The notes beneath the pieces were generated by a model. That model was not told where the DNA came from and made no database searches. It saw only the letters and a program-made list of their open reading frames with translations. A stretch of 64,000 nt of DNA, from the NCBI RefSeq assembly GCF_902825325.1, contig NZ_CADEAR010000002.1, positions 62,001 through 126,000 on the forward strand. The letters run 5' to 3'. The position numbers and the translations under genes were made by a program. Origin of the DNA: Brucella tritici. GTDB lineage: Bacteria; Pseudomonadota; Alphaproteobacteria; Rhizobiales; Rhizobiaceae. Below, one piece after another: positions 44,019 to 53,291 of this stretch (within the stretch, counting starts at the first letter, position 1; every line of letters starts with the position of its first letter).

Positions 44019-44219
44019 TCAGGCCGCCATCGGCGTTTCTGCCACGTCAGGATGGTTGTAGTTCCAAACCTCGATCAGGCATTGCCGCATCAAATCAAGA
44101 TCAACCGGACCGATCCGGCTCAGCACGAGATCGAGCTCGTCGGGCTCTACGCCCCTGTTGAGTAGCTCAACAATCGCCTCGATCAGAATTCGTTTATCGT
44201 CAAATCTATAGCGCTGCAT
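44019..44219 (-). CDS. Small hypothetical protein
   Basis: 66 residues, MQRYRFDDKRILIEAIVELLNRGVEPDELDLVLSRIGPVDLDLMRQCLIEVWNYNHPDVAE..., predicted helical and acidic. GGAGCAGG lies upstream of the ATG at good spacing. No family recognised. The possibly decayed stretch and terminator at 43706-43728 lie downstream on the same strand. Confidence 0.55.
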   Translation of the reverse strand: MQRYRFDDKRILIEAIVELLNRGVEPDELDLVLSRIGPVDLDLMRQCLIEVWNYNHPDVAETPMAA

Positions 44220-44524
44220 AAACCTGCTCCGCTAACTGCCCCAGCACATGATCGTAGATTAAACAGTCATGGTTAACCGAAGCTTAAGCCACGAAAAACC
44301 AACGCAATTTACCGACACCACGAACTGACACAGATGCTGCCCCCCAACATTGTTCCCGCACACATCCCTGGGAAATTTTACAAATAACTCAAACAGAACA
44401 AATGAAATATCTTCTTCTTTCGAACAAGATTAAGTCCAAATCTTAGTATATTTCCTCCGGAAACCAAGAAGAAATTTTCAATCAGGTTTATTTTATTATT
44501 TGCTTTCGTTTGGATGAGGTCCCT
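44220..44524. other. AT-rich intergenic region, no gene seen
   Basis: 305 bp between divergent genes. The segment 44375-44510 is AT-rich and probably holds the promoter of the phosphatase gene. No repeat or conserved site recognised. Confidence 0.4.
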
Positions 44525-45118
44525 ATGTCGTTCTTTCGGAAATATGTCGATTGGTCCTTCACCTACGCTCGCCTGGCCGGGCTTGGGCTGCTCATCGGCT
44601 TGAGCGTCATGGGGGGATATCTTTATACGCTGCAATATAAAGGCAACATTCACACCATCATCGACGGCCAGGCCTATCGTTCCAACCAGCCCGACCCGGC
44701 GCGCATCGTCTCCCTGCAAAAGCTTTACGGTATCAAGACCATCATCAATCTGCGCGGCCCCGAGCCGGGCTCGAAATGGTATGACGAAGAAATTGCAGCT
44801 ACAAAAACGCTCGGCATCAAGCACGTGGATTTCGAGATGTCATCGAGACGGGAACTGACCCACGCGCAAACCAGACAGCTGATCGCGCTGATGCAGAATG
44901 CGGAAAAGCCGGTGCTCATTCATTGCAAATCCGGCTCTGACCGCACCGGCCTGGCTGCGGCGCTCTACGTGGCGGCAGTCGCGAAGGGCAGCGAGAGCAA
45001 GGCCGAACGACAAATGTCCATTGCCTACGGGCATTTCGGCTTTCCCCTCAGCCCCACCTACGCGATGGAAAAGACATTCGAGGCCATTGAGGCGGAACTC
45101 GGCTATACAGGTTCCTAG
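44525..45118 (+). CDS. Membrane-anchored tyrosine/dual-specificity phosphatase-like protein
   Basis: 197 residues from ATG 44525 with GAGG upstream. One N-terminal membrane helix (LAGLGLLIGLSVMGGYLYTL) is followed by a phosphatase domain: QAYRSNQPDPARIVSLQKLYGIKTIINLRGPEPGSKWYDEE and the active-site loop VLIHCKSGSDRTGLAAAL (H-C-x5-R with the nucleophilic Cys), like plant/bacterial Siw14- and DSP-type enzymes. The domain is predicted outside or at the membrane surface depending on topology. Possible substrates are phosphotyrosine or inositol/lipid phosphates. The stop TAG is the first triplet of a Bru-RS-like repeat. Confidence 0.85.
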   Translation: MSFFRKYVDWSFTYARLAGLGLLIGLSVMGGYLYTLQYKGNIHTIIDGQAYRSNQPDPARIVSLQKLYGIKTIINLRGPEPGSKWYDEEIAATKTLGIKHVDFEMSSRRELTHAQTRQLIALMQNAEKPVLIHCKSGSDRTGLAAALYVAAVAKGSESKAERQMSIAYGHFGFPLSPTYAMEKTFEAIEAELGYTGS

Positions 45119-45223
45119 AGCATTTCCAGCAAAAGTGCGAAGCGGTTTTGCGTGGGATAATCCGACATAACAAATAGTTAGAGCGGTTCCGGTGATTCCG
45201 TGTCAACCGGAACCGCCCTAACG
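45116..45223. repeat. RIME/Bru-RS-type palindromic repeat
   Basis: TAGAGCATTTCCAGCAAAAGTGCGAAGCGGTTTTGC... then TTAGAGCGGTTCCGGTgattccgtgtcAACCGGAACCGCCCTAA. The second half is a near-perfect stem. The first half is the complement of part of the copy at 23912. It provides the stop codon of the phosphatase gene. Confidence 0.78.
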
Positions 45224-45246
45224 TGGCTTCAGCTTCACAAATGCAA

Positions 45247-45271
45247 AACGCCGGGGATAATCCCCGGCGTT
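45247..45271 (-). terminator. Terminator of the branched-chain amino acid binding protein gene
   Basis: AACGCCGGGGATAATCCCCGGCGTT, a near-perfect stem with U-run (TTTTGC) on the minus strand, 25 nt after the stop. Confidence 0.85.
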
Positions 45272-45296
45272 CTTCTATTCTAAAACCACGACGATC

Positions 45297-46403
45297 TTAT
45301 TCGAGGCCGACGATCTTGCCGTCATCCCACTTGAAGATGTCGAAGCTCGGCGAGCTAAGGTCGCCGTTTGCGCCATAGGTCAGCGTGCCGATAGCGGTTT
45401 CGATCGGCTTGCCGTCATGCAGCGCCTTGGCAACCGCAGCGGAATCGTCAGCCGAACCGGCGCTCTCGATACCAGCCTTGATGACTTCCACAGCAGCATA
45501 AGCATTCATGGTGAAGGCTTCAGCCGGGATGCCCTTGGCCTTGAGCGCTTCGATAGCATCCTTGGAAGCCGGGTTCTTGGTGGCATCCTTGGCATTGGTG
45601 AAGAGCGTGCCCTGTGCATTGGTGCCGCCGATTGCCCAATATTCAGTGTTGGACAAGCCTTCGCCGCCGAGTACCAGTGCCTGCATGCCAGCATCATGAA
45701 GCTGACGCGACAGGAGGCCGCCTTCGGCATGGTAGCCACCGAAATAGACGACGTCAGTGCCAGCCGACTTCAGCTTGGTGACGAGCGCGCTGAAATCCTT
45801 GTCGCCCGGCGTGACCGAATCATAATGGACTTCGGTGATGCCGCCCTTGTTGATCGCCGCCTTGAAAGCGTCGGCCAGACCCTTGCCATAGGCGCCCTTG
45901 TCGTGGATCACGGCGACCTTCTTGTCCTTCATGTTCTTCAGGACATAGTCGGCCATGACTTCCGCCTGCTGGTCATCGCGACCGCAGGTGCGGAACACGT
46001 TTTCCAGATTGCGGGCGGTCAGATCCGGGCCGGTGGCGGTCGGGGTGACCATCAGGACGCCATTTTCCGAGAACACGTCGGAAACAGGGATGGCAACGCC
46101 GGTCGTGACCGGGCCGACGACGAACTTGATGCCGTCACCGACGATCTGGTTGGCGGCGGAAACACCCTGCTTCGGTTCACCGGCATCGTCGGCAAACTTC
46201 AGAACGACTTTCTCGCCCTTGATGCCGCCTGCCTTGTTGATGACTTCAACGGCGGTTTCCGCGCCCTTCTTCACCTGGTCACCGAAAGCGGCAACAGGAC
46301 CTGTCAGCGGTGCAACGACGCCGATGGTGATGTCTGCATAAGCGGCGCTGGCAAAGCCGAGTGTAGCTGCGAAAGCCACGCTGGACAGAAGTTTCAGGTT
46401 CAT
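45297..46403 (-). CDS. Branched-chain amino acid ABC transporter substrate-binding protein
   Basis: 368 residues of the LivJ/LivK/BraC type. Signal peptide [23 protein letters not shown], then [43 protein letters not shown], the standard N-terminal lobe. Later [37 protein letters not shown] and [21 protein letters not shown] form the ligand cleft. AAGGAG lies 6 nt before ATG 46403. Permease and ATPase genes are not adjacent, so this is a stand-alone binding protein, likely for leucine/isoleucine/valine. The leucine-degradation operon lies just upstream on the same strand. Confidence 0.93.
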   Translation of the reverse strand: MNLKLLSSVAFAATLGFASAAYADITIGVVAPLTGPVAAFGDQVKKGAETAVEVINKAGGIKGEKVVLKFADDAGEPKQGVSAANQIVGDGIKFVVGPVTTGVAIPVSDVFSENGVLMVTPTATGPDLTARNLENVFRTCGRDDQQAEVMADYVLKNMKDKKVAVIHDKGAYGKGLADAFKAAINKGGITEVHYDSVTPGDKDFSALVTKLKSAGTDVVYFGGYHAEGGLLSRQLHDAGMQALVLGGEGLSNTEYWAIGGTNAQGTLFTNAKDATKNPASKDAIEALKAKGIPAEAFTMNAYAAVEVIKAGIESAGSADDSAAVAKALHDGKPIETAIGTLTYGANGDLSSPSFDIFKWDDGKIVGLE

Positions 46404-46727
46404 TCTTTTTCTCCTTTGGTGGGGCAGCGTCCTCCGACGGCCCCGAGACAACCCTTGCCGGTCAAATCTCAGCGCATCCGCGCTGCCGAATTGCCGGGCC
46501 CTCCCTTTTGTTCATCGCATGATCTCAAAGGGTCAATCCAAAAGCACGCTGTCCCACTCGTTGAAGAGGCTGGAGCCATAATATTATCCGAAATTGCATC
46601 CGCCCTTTCGGAATCATGCTCCAGACCGGGAGCGCGCTTTCATGATGTAATAAGAATGCATTTCCGGCTTTCGATTGCAAGCGCCAAGTACCCGCAACTA
46701 CAACGAAAATCGGCTCCTCCCAAAGTC
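46404..46727. other. Intergenic region, no gene seen
   Basis: 324 bp between the end of the leucine catabolic operon and the binding-protein gene, both on the minus strand. It should contain the latter's promoter. No repeat, terminator stem or conserved site was found. Confidence 0.4.
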
Positions 46728-47522
46728 TTAGTTCCCTCCCTTCCATGATGGTGATTTCTTCGCAAAAAAGGCCGCGATTCCCTCCGCGGCCTCTGGCGTT
46801 TCCCATGTATCGGCAAGACGGGTCAGCGTCATTTCGATGACGGCCTCGTCTATCGGCGCGCCCAGCGCATGAACCAGCCTCTTGGAGGCGGCAACCGCTG
46901 CGGGCGCGGTGGCAAAATAGGGTTTGATCTCCGTCTCCACCGCTGCATCAAGACGCTCCGCCTCGACCACGTCGTGCACCAGCCCGATCCGCCGCGCTTC
47001 CTCGGCATCGAAGAGCCGCGCCGAGGTGAATGTGCGCAGCGCATTTGCCTGCCCGATGCGCGCCACCACATAGGGGCTGATGGTGGCCGGTATCAGGCCG
47101 AGCTTCGTCTCCGTCAGGCCGAAGCGTGCGCCGGATGCAGCAATGGCCGCATCGCACACGCTGATGAGGCCGACACCGCCACCATAGGCCTGCCCATTGA
47201 TGCGCCCGATCAGCGGTTTTGGCAAATCACGCAGTGCTTTCAGCATGAGGGCAAGCTTGCGCGCTTCCTCGATGCGCTGCGCGCGCGTGGCTTTCACCTG
47301 TTCCTGCATCCATCCAAGGTCACCGCCCGCACAAAAACTTGTGCCATCGCCGGTCAGGACCACGAGGCGCACGGCGTCATTATCCGCCAGATGCAGCGTC
47401 GCCGTCAGAAGCTCGTCAATCATCCGGCCGGACAGCGCATTGTGCTGTTCGGGCCGGTCAAGCGTCAGCATCGCGACGCCGCGCTCATCAATGGAAATTC
47501 GGATCGTCTTGAAGTCGTTCAT
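46728..47522 (-). CDS. liuC: Enoyl-CoA hydratase, probable 3-methylglutaconyl-CoA hydratase
   Basis: 264 residues, crotonase fold. The oxyanion hole segments DRPEQHNALS and SFCAGGDLGWM are present, as are the catalytic region GQAYGGGVGLISVCDAAIAASGARFGLTETKLGLIPATISPYV (two Glu/Asp positions of the AUH type). In this operon it should hydrate 3-methylglutaconyl-CoA to HMG-CoA, the step between MccAB and MvaB. Its ATG overlaps the mvaB stop by 4 nt and it is the last gene of the operon. Confidence 0.9.
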   Translation of the reverse strand: MNDFKTIRISIDERGVAMLTLDRPEQHNALSGRMIDELLTATLHLADNDAVRLVVLTGDGTSFCAGGDLGWMQEQVKATRAQRIEEARKLALMLKALRDLPKPLIGRINGQAYGGGVGLISVCDAAIAASGARFGLTETKLGLIPATISPYVVARIGQANALRTFTSARLFDAEEARRIGLVHDVVEAERLDAAVETEIKPYFATAPAAVAASKRLVHALGAPIDEAVIEMTLTRLADTWETPEAAEGIAAFFAKKSPSWKGGN

Positions 47523-48382
47523 GCGGCCTTATCCTGACGAAGAGCCTGGGCGAACAAGGCCGCCGACTTTAGCTTGTCCAGATCAAGGCCGGTTTCAAAA
47601 CCCAATCCATGCAGCATTTCGACAACGGAAACCGTATCGACATTGCCCTTGGCGCCCGGTGCGAATGGACAGCCGCCGAGCCCGCCGACCGAAGCATCAA
47701 ACACCCGCAAGCCTTTTTCGAGACTAATGCGGATATTGTCGAGCGCCCGCCCACCCGTGTCGTGATAATGGCCGGCAAGGCTGTGCGCGGGCGCAATGGC
47801 CAGCACCGCATCGAGCATGGCTGCAACCTTGTCCGGCGTGCCGCGCCCGATCGTATCGCCGAGGCTTACCTCATGACAGCCGAGCGAGAAGAGTTGCTCA
47901 GTCACATCGGCTACCGCTTGCGGGGCCACCGGCCCGTCATAGGGGCATTCGACCACACAGCTCACATAGCCGCGAATGGCAAGGCCGTCATTGATGGCGG
48001 CACCGATGACAGGAGACAGCCGCTCGATACTTTCGGCGATTGAGCAATTGATATTGGCTTTCGAAAAGCCTTCCGAAGCAGAAATGAAAACCGCGATTTC
48101 ATCGACATTTGCGGCAGCGGCAGCTTGATAGCCCTTCATATTGGGCACGAGGACCGAATAACGCACACCATCGGCGCGGCGGATTCCGGCCATGACTTGC
48201 GCGGCATCGGCCAGCTGCGGCACCCATTTGGGGCTGACGAAACTCGTCGCCTCTATGCGGGCATAGCCGCAGCCTGACAGGCGGTCGATCAGCGCGATCT
48301 TGTCGGCTGTCGGCACAAAACGCTTTTCATTCTGCAGGCCATCACGCGCAGCCATTTCAACGATTTCTACGTGTTCAGCCAT
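47519..48382 (-). CDS. mvaB: Hydroxymethylglutaryl-CoA lyase
   Basis: 287 residues, TIM barrel of the HMGL family. It splits HMG-CoA into acetyl-CoA and acetoacetate. Seen: VEIVEMAARDGLQNEKRFVPTADKIALIDRL (metal Asp), SLGDTIGRGTP, AGHYHDTGGRALDN (His ligands) and GLGGCPFAPGAKGNVDTV (the mobile-loop Cys). The start overlaps the mccA end by 8 nt. Gene order ivd-mccB-mccA-mvaB-liuC matches the leucine/isovalerate (liu) operon. Confidence 0.94.
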   Translation of the reverse strand: MAEHVEIVEMAARDGLQNEKRFVPTADKIALIDRLSGCGYARIEATSFVSPKWVPQLADAAQVMAGIRRADGVRYSVLVPNMKGYQAAAAANVDEIAVFISASEGFSKANINCSIAESIERLSPVIGAAINDGLAIRGYVSCVVECPYDGPVAPQAVADVTEQLFSLGCHEVSLGDTIGRGTPDKVAAMLDAVLAIAPAHSLAGHYHDTGGRALDNIRISLEKGLRVFDASVGGLGGCPFAPGAKGNVDTVSVVEMLHGLGFETGLDLDKLKSAALFAQALRQDKAA

Positions 48383-50342
48383 GTTCTTCCTCCAATTCTA
48401 CAAGAAGGATACCTTCATTGACCTGATCGCCCGCTACAACGCTTACGGACGCAACCTTGCCGTCGCGCGGCGCGGTCAGTGACAGTTCCATCTTCATCGC
48501 CTCCATCGTCACCAGCGAATCGCCCTTGGCGACATTGGCGCCTTCCACGACCGAAACCAGTCGCACCAATCCCGGCATCGGTGACAGGATACGGCTTTCG
48601 CTTGAGGCGTCCTCTTCCGCGCCAACAGACTGCACATGATGAAATATGGTGTCGCGACCTTCGAGTTGCACCGTCACATCATGCCCGATGCGCATGACGG
48701 ACGCCTCCGACACACGGCCATCGACAGCAAAGCGAACCAGCCCGTTCTTATACTCACGAATTTCGATGGTGCCGAAAGCAAAGCCGAAATGCCTGTCGCC
48801 CCTGGTCGTGAAGCTGACCGTGTGACGCTCGCCATGATGATCGATCAGAACCGAGCGCGATGCATTACCCCACAGACGGAAGCCGCGCAGGCTCGACCAT
48901 GGGTCGCCTTCTTGTGGCGCATCCAGCAAGTCGAGCGCGCCGAGTGCGGCCAGCGCAATGGCGATATCGGAAGGCTGCTCATCCGTGAAAAGCGCCGACG
49001 TCTCGCGTGCAATCAGGCCGGTATCGACATCGCCGGTGCGGAAAGCTTCAAGCTTGCAAAGGGCCGACAGGAGCTGGCGATTGGTAACGAGGCCCGCAAT
49101 ACGGGTCTTGTTTAATGCCGCATCAAGCCGGTTCAGCGCTTCATCACGCGTTGCGCCATGGGCGATGATCTTGGCGATCATCGGATCGTAGAACGGCATG
49201 ATCGTGTCGCCGGTTCGAACACCGGAATCGACACGCGCATTTTCAGGCGGCGCGAACAGAGCAAGCTTGCCGGTTGCAGGCAGGAAATCCCGCGCCGGGT
49301 CTTCCGCATAAAGCCGAGCCTCGAATGCCCAGCCGTTGATGGACAGTTCGTCCTGACGCTTCGGCAGCGCCTGGCCGGCAGCCACGCGCAATTGCCATTC
49401 GACCAGATCAAGCCCGGTGATCGCTTCCGTCACCGGATGTTCGACCTGTAGCCGCGTATTCATTTCCATGAAGAAGAAGCGGTCAGGCCGCAGCCCTTCC
49501 GAAACATCGGCGATGAACTCCACCGTGCCAGCGCCGGAATAGCCAATGGCCAATGCCGCCTTCACCGCAGCCTCCCCCATGGCCGCACGCATATCCGGCG
49601 TCATGCCGGGCGCAGGCGCTTCCTCGATAACCTTCTGGTGGCGGCGTTGCAGCGAGCAATCGCGCTCGAAAAGATGCACCGCATTGCCGTGATTATCGCC
49701 AAAAACCTGCACCTCGATATGGCGCGGCTTGGCCATGTATTTTTCCACCAGAACGGCGCTATCACCAAAAGAGGCTTCCGCCTCGCGGCGCGCACTGTCC
49801 AGCGCCGCTGAGAAATCCGCTGCCTGATCGACGCGGCGCATGCCCTTGCCGCCGCCACCCGCCCGCGCCTTGATGAGCACGGGATAGGTGATTCGGTCGG
49901 CCTCGCTTTTAAGGAATGCTCCATCCTGATTATCGCCGTGATACCCCGGAACGACAGGCACGCTCGCCTTTTCCATCAGCGCCTTGGCGGCATCCTTCAG
50001 CCCCATGGCGCGAATGGCCTTGGCCGATGGGCCTATGAAGACAAGCCCGGCGGCTACGACCGCATCCACGAAACCGGCATTTTCGGAGAGAAACCCATAG
50101 CCCGGATGGATTGCCTCCGCGCCGGTTTCCTTCGCAGCCTTGATGATAGCCTCGACGTTCAGATAGCTTTGCGCAGAAATGGCAGGGCCGACACGCACCG
50201 CCTCGTCGGCCATCTCCACATGCAGCGCTTGGGCGTCGGCATCGGAATAGATCGCGACGGTGGCAATGCCAAGCTTGCGCGCCGTGCGAATGACCCGGCA
50301 GGCAATTTCTCCACGATTGGCAATCAGTATCTTTTTGAACAT
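48375..50342 (-). CDS. mccA: Methylcrotonyl-CoA carboxylase alpha (biotin) subunit
   Basis: 655 residues: biotin carboxylase domain (about 1-450; ANRGEIACRVIRTARKLGI, ATP loop KARAGGGGKGMRRV, ERDCSLQRRHQKVIEEAPAP, MNTRLQVEHPVTEAITGLDLVEWQL), BT linker, and a C-terminal biotinyl domain with VTMEAMKMELSL (biotin Lys). With MccB it carboxylates 3-methylcrotonyl-CoA in leucine breakdown. The operon context separates it from propionyl- or acetyl-CoA carboxylases. 12 nt separate it from mccB. Confidence 0.95.
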   Translation of the reverse strand: MFKKILIANRGEIACRVIRTARKLGIATVAIYSDADAQALHVEMADEAVRVGPAISAQSYLNVEAIIKAAKETGAEAIHPGYGFLSENAGFVDAVVAAGLVFIGPSAKAIRAMGLKDAAKALMEKASVPVVPGYHGDNQDGAFLKSEADRITYPVLIKARAGGGGKGMRRVDQAADFSAALDSARREAEASFGDSAVLVEKYMAKPRHIEVQVFGDNHGNAVHLFERDCSLQRRHQKVIEEAPAPGMTPDMRAAMGEAAVKAALAIGYSGAGTVEFIADVSEGLRPDRFFFMEMNTRLQVEHPVTEAITGLDLVEWQLRVAAGQALPKRQDELSINGWAFEARLYAEDPARDFLPATGKLALFAPPENARVDSGVRTGDTIMPFYDPMIAKIIAHGATRDEALNRLDAALNKTRIAGLVTNRQLLSALCKLEAFRTGDVDTGLIARETSALFTDEQPSDIAIALAALGALDLLDAPQEGDPWSSLRGFRLWGNASRSVLIDHHGERHTVSFTTRGDRHFGFAFGTIEIREYKNGLVRFAVDGRVSEASVMRIGHDVTVQLEGRDTIFHHVQSVGAEEDASSESRILSPMPGLVRLVSVVEGANVAKGDSLVTMEAMKMELSLTAPRDGKVASVSVVAGDQVNEGILLVELEEEHG

Positions 50343-50354
50343 CTGATTGTCTTC

Positions 50355-51962
50355 CTACATTCTGAAGATGCCAAAACGCGTCGGCTCGACCGGCGCATTC
50401 AGCGTGGCGGAAAGCGATAGTCCCAGCACTTCGCGGCTCTTGCGCGGATCGACGATGCCATCGTCCCAAAGCCGCGCCGAGGCATAGAGCGGATGGCTCT
50501 GGCGCTCAAACATCTCCAGCGTCGGGCGCTTGAACTCCGCTTCCTCATCCGCCGACCATGTGCCGCCGGTTCGCTCGATCCCGTCGCGCTTGACGGTTGC
50601 CAGCACGCCAGCCGCCTGCTCCCCGCCCATGACCGCGATGCGGCTGTTCGGCCAGGTCCAAAGGAAGCGCGGCGAATAGGCCCGCCCGGCCATGCCGTAA
50701 TTGCCCGCGCCATAGGAGGCACCGATCAGCATGGTGATCTTCGGCACATTGGCCGTCGCCACCGCCGTCACCAGCTTGGCGCCGTGCTTGGCGATGCCTT
50801 CGGCCTCATATTTGCGCCCGACCATGAAGCCGGTGATGTTCTGCAGAAACACCAGCGGAATATTGCGCTGGCAGCAAAGCTCGATGAAATGAGCGCCCTT
50901 GGTGGCGGCTTCCGAAAACAGCACGCCATTATTGGCGATGACGCCAACCGGCATGCCGTAGACACTGGCAAAACCGCACACAAGCGTGGTGCCGTAGCGC
51001 GCCTTGAACTCATCGAAATCCGAACCGTCGACCAGCCGTGCGATCACTTCGCGCACGTCATAAGGAATGCGCGTATCGGCGGAAACGACGCCCAGAATTT
51101 CCTCCGGATCGTAAAGCGGGGCAGCGCCGTCGCCCCTTGGAATGAACGACCGTTTCTCGCTGTTGAGATTGGCGGCAATGGCGCGGGCGATCTGCAAGGC
51201 ATGGGCATCGTCATTGGCCAAATGATCGACCACGCCGGACAGCCTTGTATGCACATCGCCGCCGCCAAGGTCTTCCGCCGTCACCACTTCGCCGGTCGCG
51301 GCCTTCACCAGCGGCGGACCGGCCAGAAAAATGGTGCCCTGACCCCGCACGATGACCGTCTCGTCGCTCATGGCCGGAACATAGGCGCCGCCTGCCGTGC
51401 ACGAGCCCATGACCACGGCGACCTGCGGAATGCCCGCCGCCGACATCTGCGCCTGATTGTAAAAGATGCGTCCGAAATGGTCGCGATCCGGGAAAACCTC
51501 GTCCTGATTGGGCAGGTTCGCGCCGCCGGAATCGACCAGATAAATGCAGGGCAGACGGTTTTCGCCCGCAATCTCCTGCGCGCGCAGATGCTTCTTTACC
51601 GTGACCGGGTAATAGGTGCCGCCCTTCACCGTCGCATCGTTGCAGACGATCATGCAGTCGCGGCCCGATACGCGCCCGATGCCGGTGATGATCCCGCCCG
51701 AGGGAGCCGCGCCGCCATACATGCCATGCGCTGCCGTCAGCCCCACTTCGAGAAAAGGCGAACCCGGATCGAGCAATTGCGCCACGCGCTCGCGCGGGAG
51801 CAGTTTTCCGCGCGAAACATGGCGTTCGCGCGCTTTCTCGCCGCCGCCATCGATGGCGATGCGCGAGGCTTCCGCCACCACGTCGATCGCCGCCAGCATC
51901 GCCTTGCGGTTGGCCTCGAAACTGGCACTGCGCGTCGAGATTTCAGATTTCAGGACCGGCAT
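50355..51962 (-). CDS. mccB: Methylcrotonyl-CoA carboxylase beta (carboxyltransferase) subunit
   Basis: 535 residues, two crotonase-like carboxyltransferase halves. Seen: [83 protein letters not shown] and the C-terminal [41 protein letters not shown]. It transfers CO2 from biotin on MccA to methylcrotonyl-CoA. The ATG overlaps the ivd stop (TGATG). Confidence 0.96.
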   Translation of the reverse strand: MPVLKSEISTRSASFEANRKAMLAAIDVVAEASRIAIDGGGEKARERHVSRGKLLPRERVAQLLDPGSPFLEVGLTAAHGMYGGAAPSGGIITGIGRVSGRDCMIVCNDATVKGGTYYPVTVKKHLRAQEIAGENRLPCIYLVDSGGANLPNQDEVFPDRDHFGRIFYNQAQMSAAGIPQVAVVMGSCTAGGAYVPAMSDETVIVRGQGTIFLAGPPLVKAATGEVVTAEDLGGGDVHTRLSGVVDHLANDDAHALQIARAIAANLNSEKRSFIPRGDGAAPLYDPEEILGVVSADTRIPYDVREVIARLVDGSDFDEFKARYGTTLVCGFASVYGMPVGVIANNGVLFSEAATKGAHFIELCCQRNIPLVFLQNITGFMVGRKYEAEGIAKHGAKLVTAVATANVPKITMLIGASYGAGNYGMAGRAYSPRFLWTWPNSRIAVMGGEQAAGVLATVKRDGIERTGGTWSADEEAEFKRPTLEMFERQSHPLYASARLWDDGIVDPRKSREVLGLSLSATLNAPVEPTRFGIFRM

Positions 51963-53125
51963 CAGCGGGTCTCCTGAAAGAGTTCCCGTCCGATCAGCAT
52001 GCGCCGGATTTCCGAAGTGCCCGCACCGATTTCGTAAAGCTTTGCGTCACGCAGCAGACGCCCGGTCGGATAATCATTGATATAGCCATTGCCGCCCAGC
52101 GCCTGTATCGCCTGCAAGGCCATCTGCGTGGCATTTTCAGCCGTATAAAGAATGCAGCCCGCCGCGTCCTTGCGCGATGTCTCGCCCCGGTCGCAGGCTG
52201 CTGCCACCGCATAAGTGTAGGCGCGCGAGGCATTGAAGGTCACATACATATCGGCAAGCTTGCCCTGCATCAACTGGAACTCGCCAATCGGCTGGTCGAA
52301 CTGCTTGCGTTCATGCACATAGGGCACCACGACATCAAGGCACGCTGCCATGATGCCGAGCGGCCCACCCGCCAGCACCACACGCTCATAATCAAGACCG
52401 GACATCAGCACATTGACGCCCTTGCCTTCTGCCCCCAGCAGATTTTCCGCTGGCACTTCACAATCCTCGAACACCAGTTCGCAGGTGTTCGAGCCGCGCA
52501 TGCCGAGCTTGTCGAGCTTCTGCGCCGTCGAAAATCCCTTGAAACCTTTTTCAACGATGAAGGCGCTGATGCCGCGCGCGCCTGCTGCCGGATCGGTCTT
52601 GGCATAGACTACCAGCACATCGGCATCCGGGCCGTTGGTGATCCACATCTTGTTGCCGTTGAGAACGTAACGGTCGCCCCGCCTTTCAGCGGCAAGTTTC
52701 ATCGAAACAACATCGGAACCAGCGCCCGGCTCGGACATGGCGAGCGCGCCGACATGCTCGCCGGAAATGAGCTTGGGCAGATATTTTGCGCGCTGCTCGG
52801 GAGAACCGTTTCGCTTGATCTGGTTGACACAGAGATTGGAATGGGCGCCATAGCTGAGGCCGATAGAAGCGGAAGCGCGGCTGATTTCTTCCATCGCCAC
52901 GCAATGGGCGAGATAGCCCATGCCGGCGCCGCCATAGTCTTCGGGCGCCGTAATGCCGAGTACGCCAAGCTCACCCAGTTCACGCCAAAGATGCATGGGA
53001 AATGCATTGTTGCGATCGGTTTCAGCGGCCAGCGGCGCAATGCGGCTTTCCGCAAAACGGCGCACCGTATCGCGAAGGGCTTCGATCTCCTCGCCAAGAC
53101 CGAAATTGATGCCCGATGCAAACAT
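51962..53125 (-). CDS. ivd: Isovaleryl-CoA dehydrogenase
   Basis: 387 residues from ATG 53125, with GGAGG upstream. Acyl-CoA dehydrogenase fold with FAD motifs [16 protein letters not shown] and [17 protein letters not shown], and C-terminal [42 protein letters not shown]. The catalytic Glu in [13 protein letters not shown], at the isovaleryl-type position rather than near the C-terminus, marks it as IVD. It converts isovaleryl-CoA to 3-methylcrotonyl-CoA, feeding MccAB. First gene of the catabolic operon. Confidence 0.95.
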   Translation of the reverse strand: MFASGINFGLGEEIEALRDTVRRFAESRIAPLAAETDRNNAFPMHLWRELGELGVLGITAPEDYGGAGMGYLAHCVAMEEISRASASIGLSYGAHSNLCVNQIKRNGSPEQRAKYLPKLISGEHVGALAMSEPGAGSDVVSMKLAAERRGDRYVLNGNKMWITNGPDADVLVVYAKTDPAAGARGISAFIVEKGFKGFSTAQKLDKLGMRGSNTCELVFEDCEVPAENLLGAEGKGVNVLMSGLDYERVVLAGGPLGIMAACLDVVVPYVHERKQFDQPIGEFQLMQGKLADMYVTFNASRAYTYAVAAACDRGETSRKDAAGCILYTAENATQMALQAIQALGGNGYINDYPTGRLLRDAKLYEIGAGTSEIRRMLIGRELFQETR

Positions 53126-53248
53126 ACTCGTCCTCCACAAGTTCTGCCCGGCAACCACCGCTTTCGCGATGGGCTATGTTCAGGCCAGAGTGTCCCGTGA
53201 ATTTCAAATAGGCAATGGCTTTGCGTGGCGTTCTGTGGCTATTTATTA

Positions 53249-53283
53249 CCGGATAACGAAATTTTGTTGCGCTCGTTATCCGG
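53249..53283. promoter_or_regulatory. Perfect 11-bp dyad between aacS and the leucine operon
   Basis: CCGGATAACGA, 13-nt spacer, TCGTTATCCGG. It lies 9 nt after the aacS stop and about 125 nt before ivd, both on the minus strand. There is no proper U-run, so it may be an operator of the ivd operon, a weak terminator of aacS, or both. Confidence 0.5.
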
Positions 53284-53291
53284 CAACCAAA

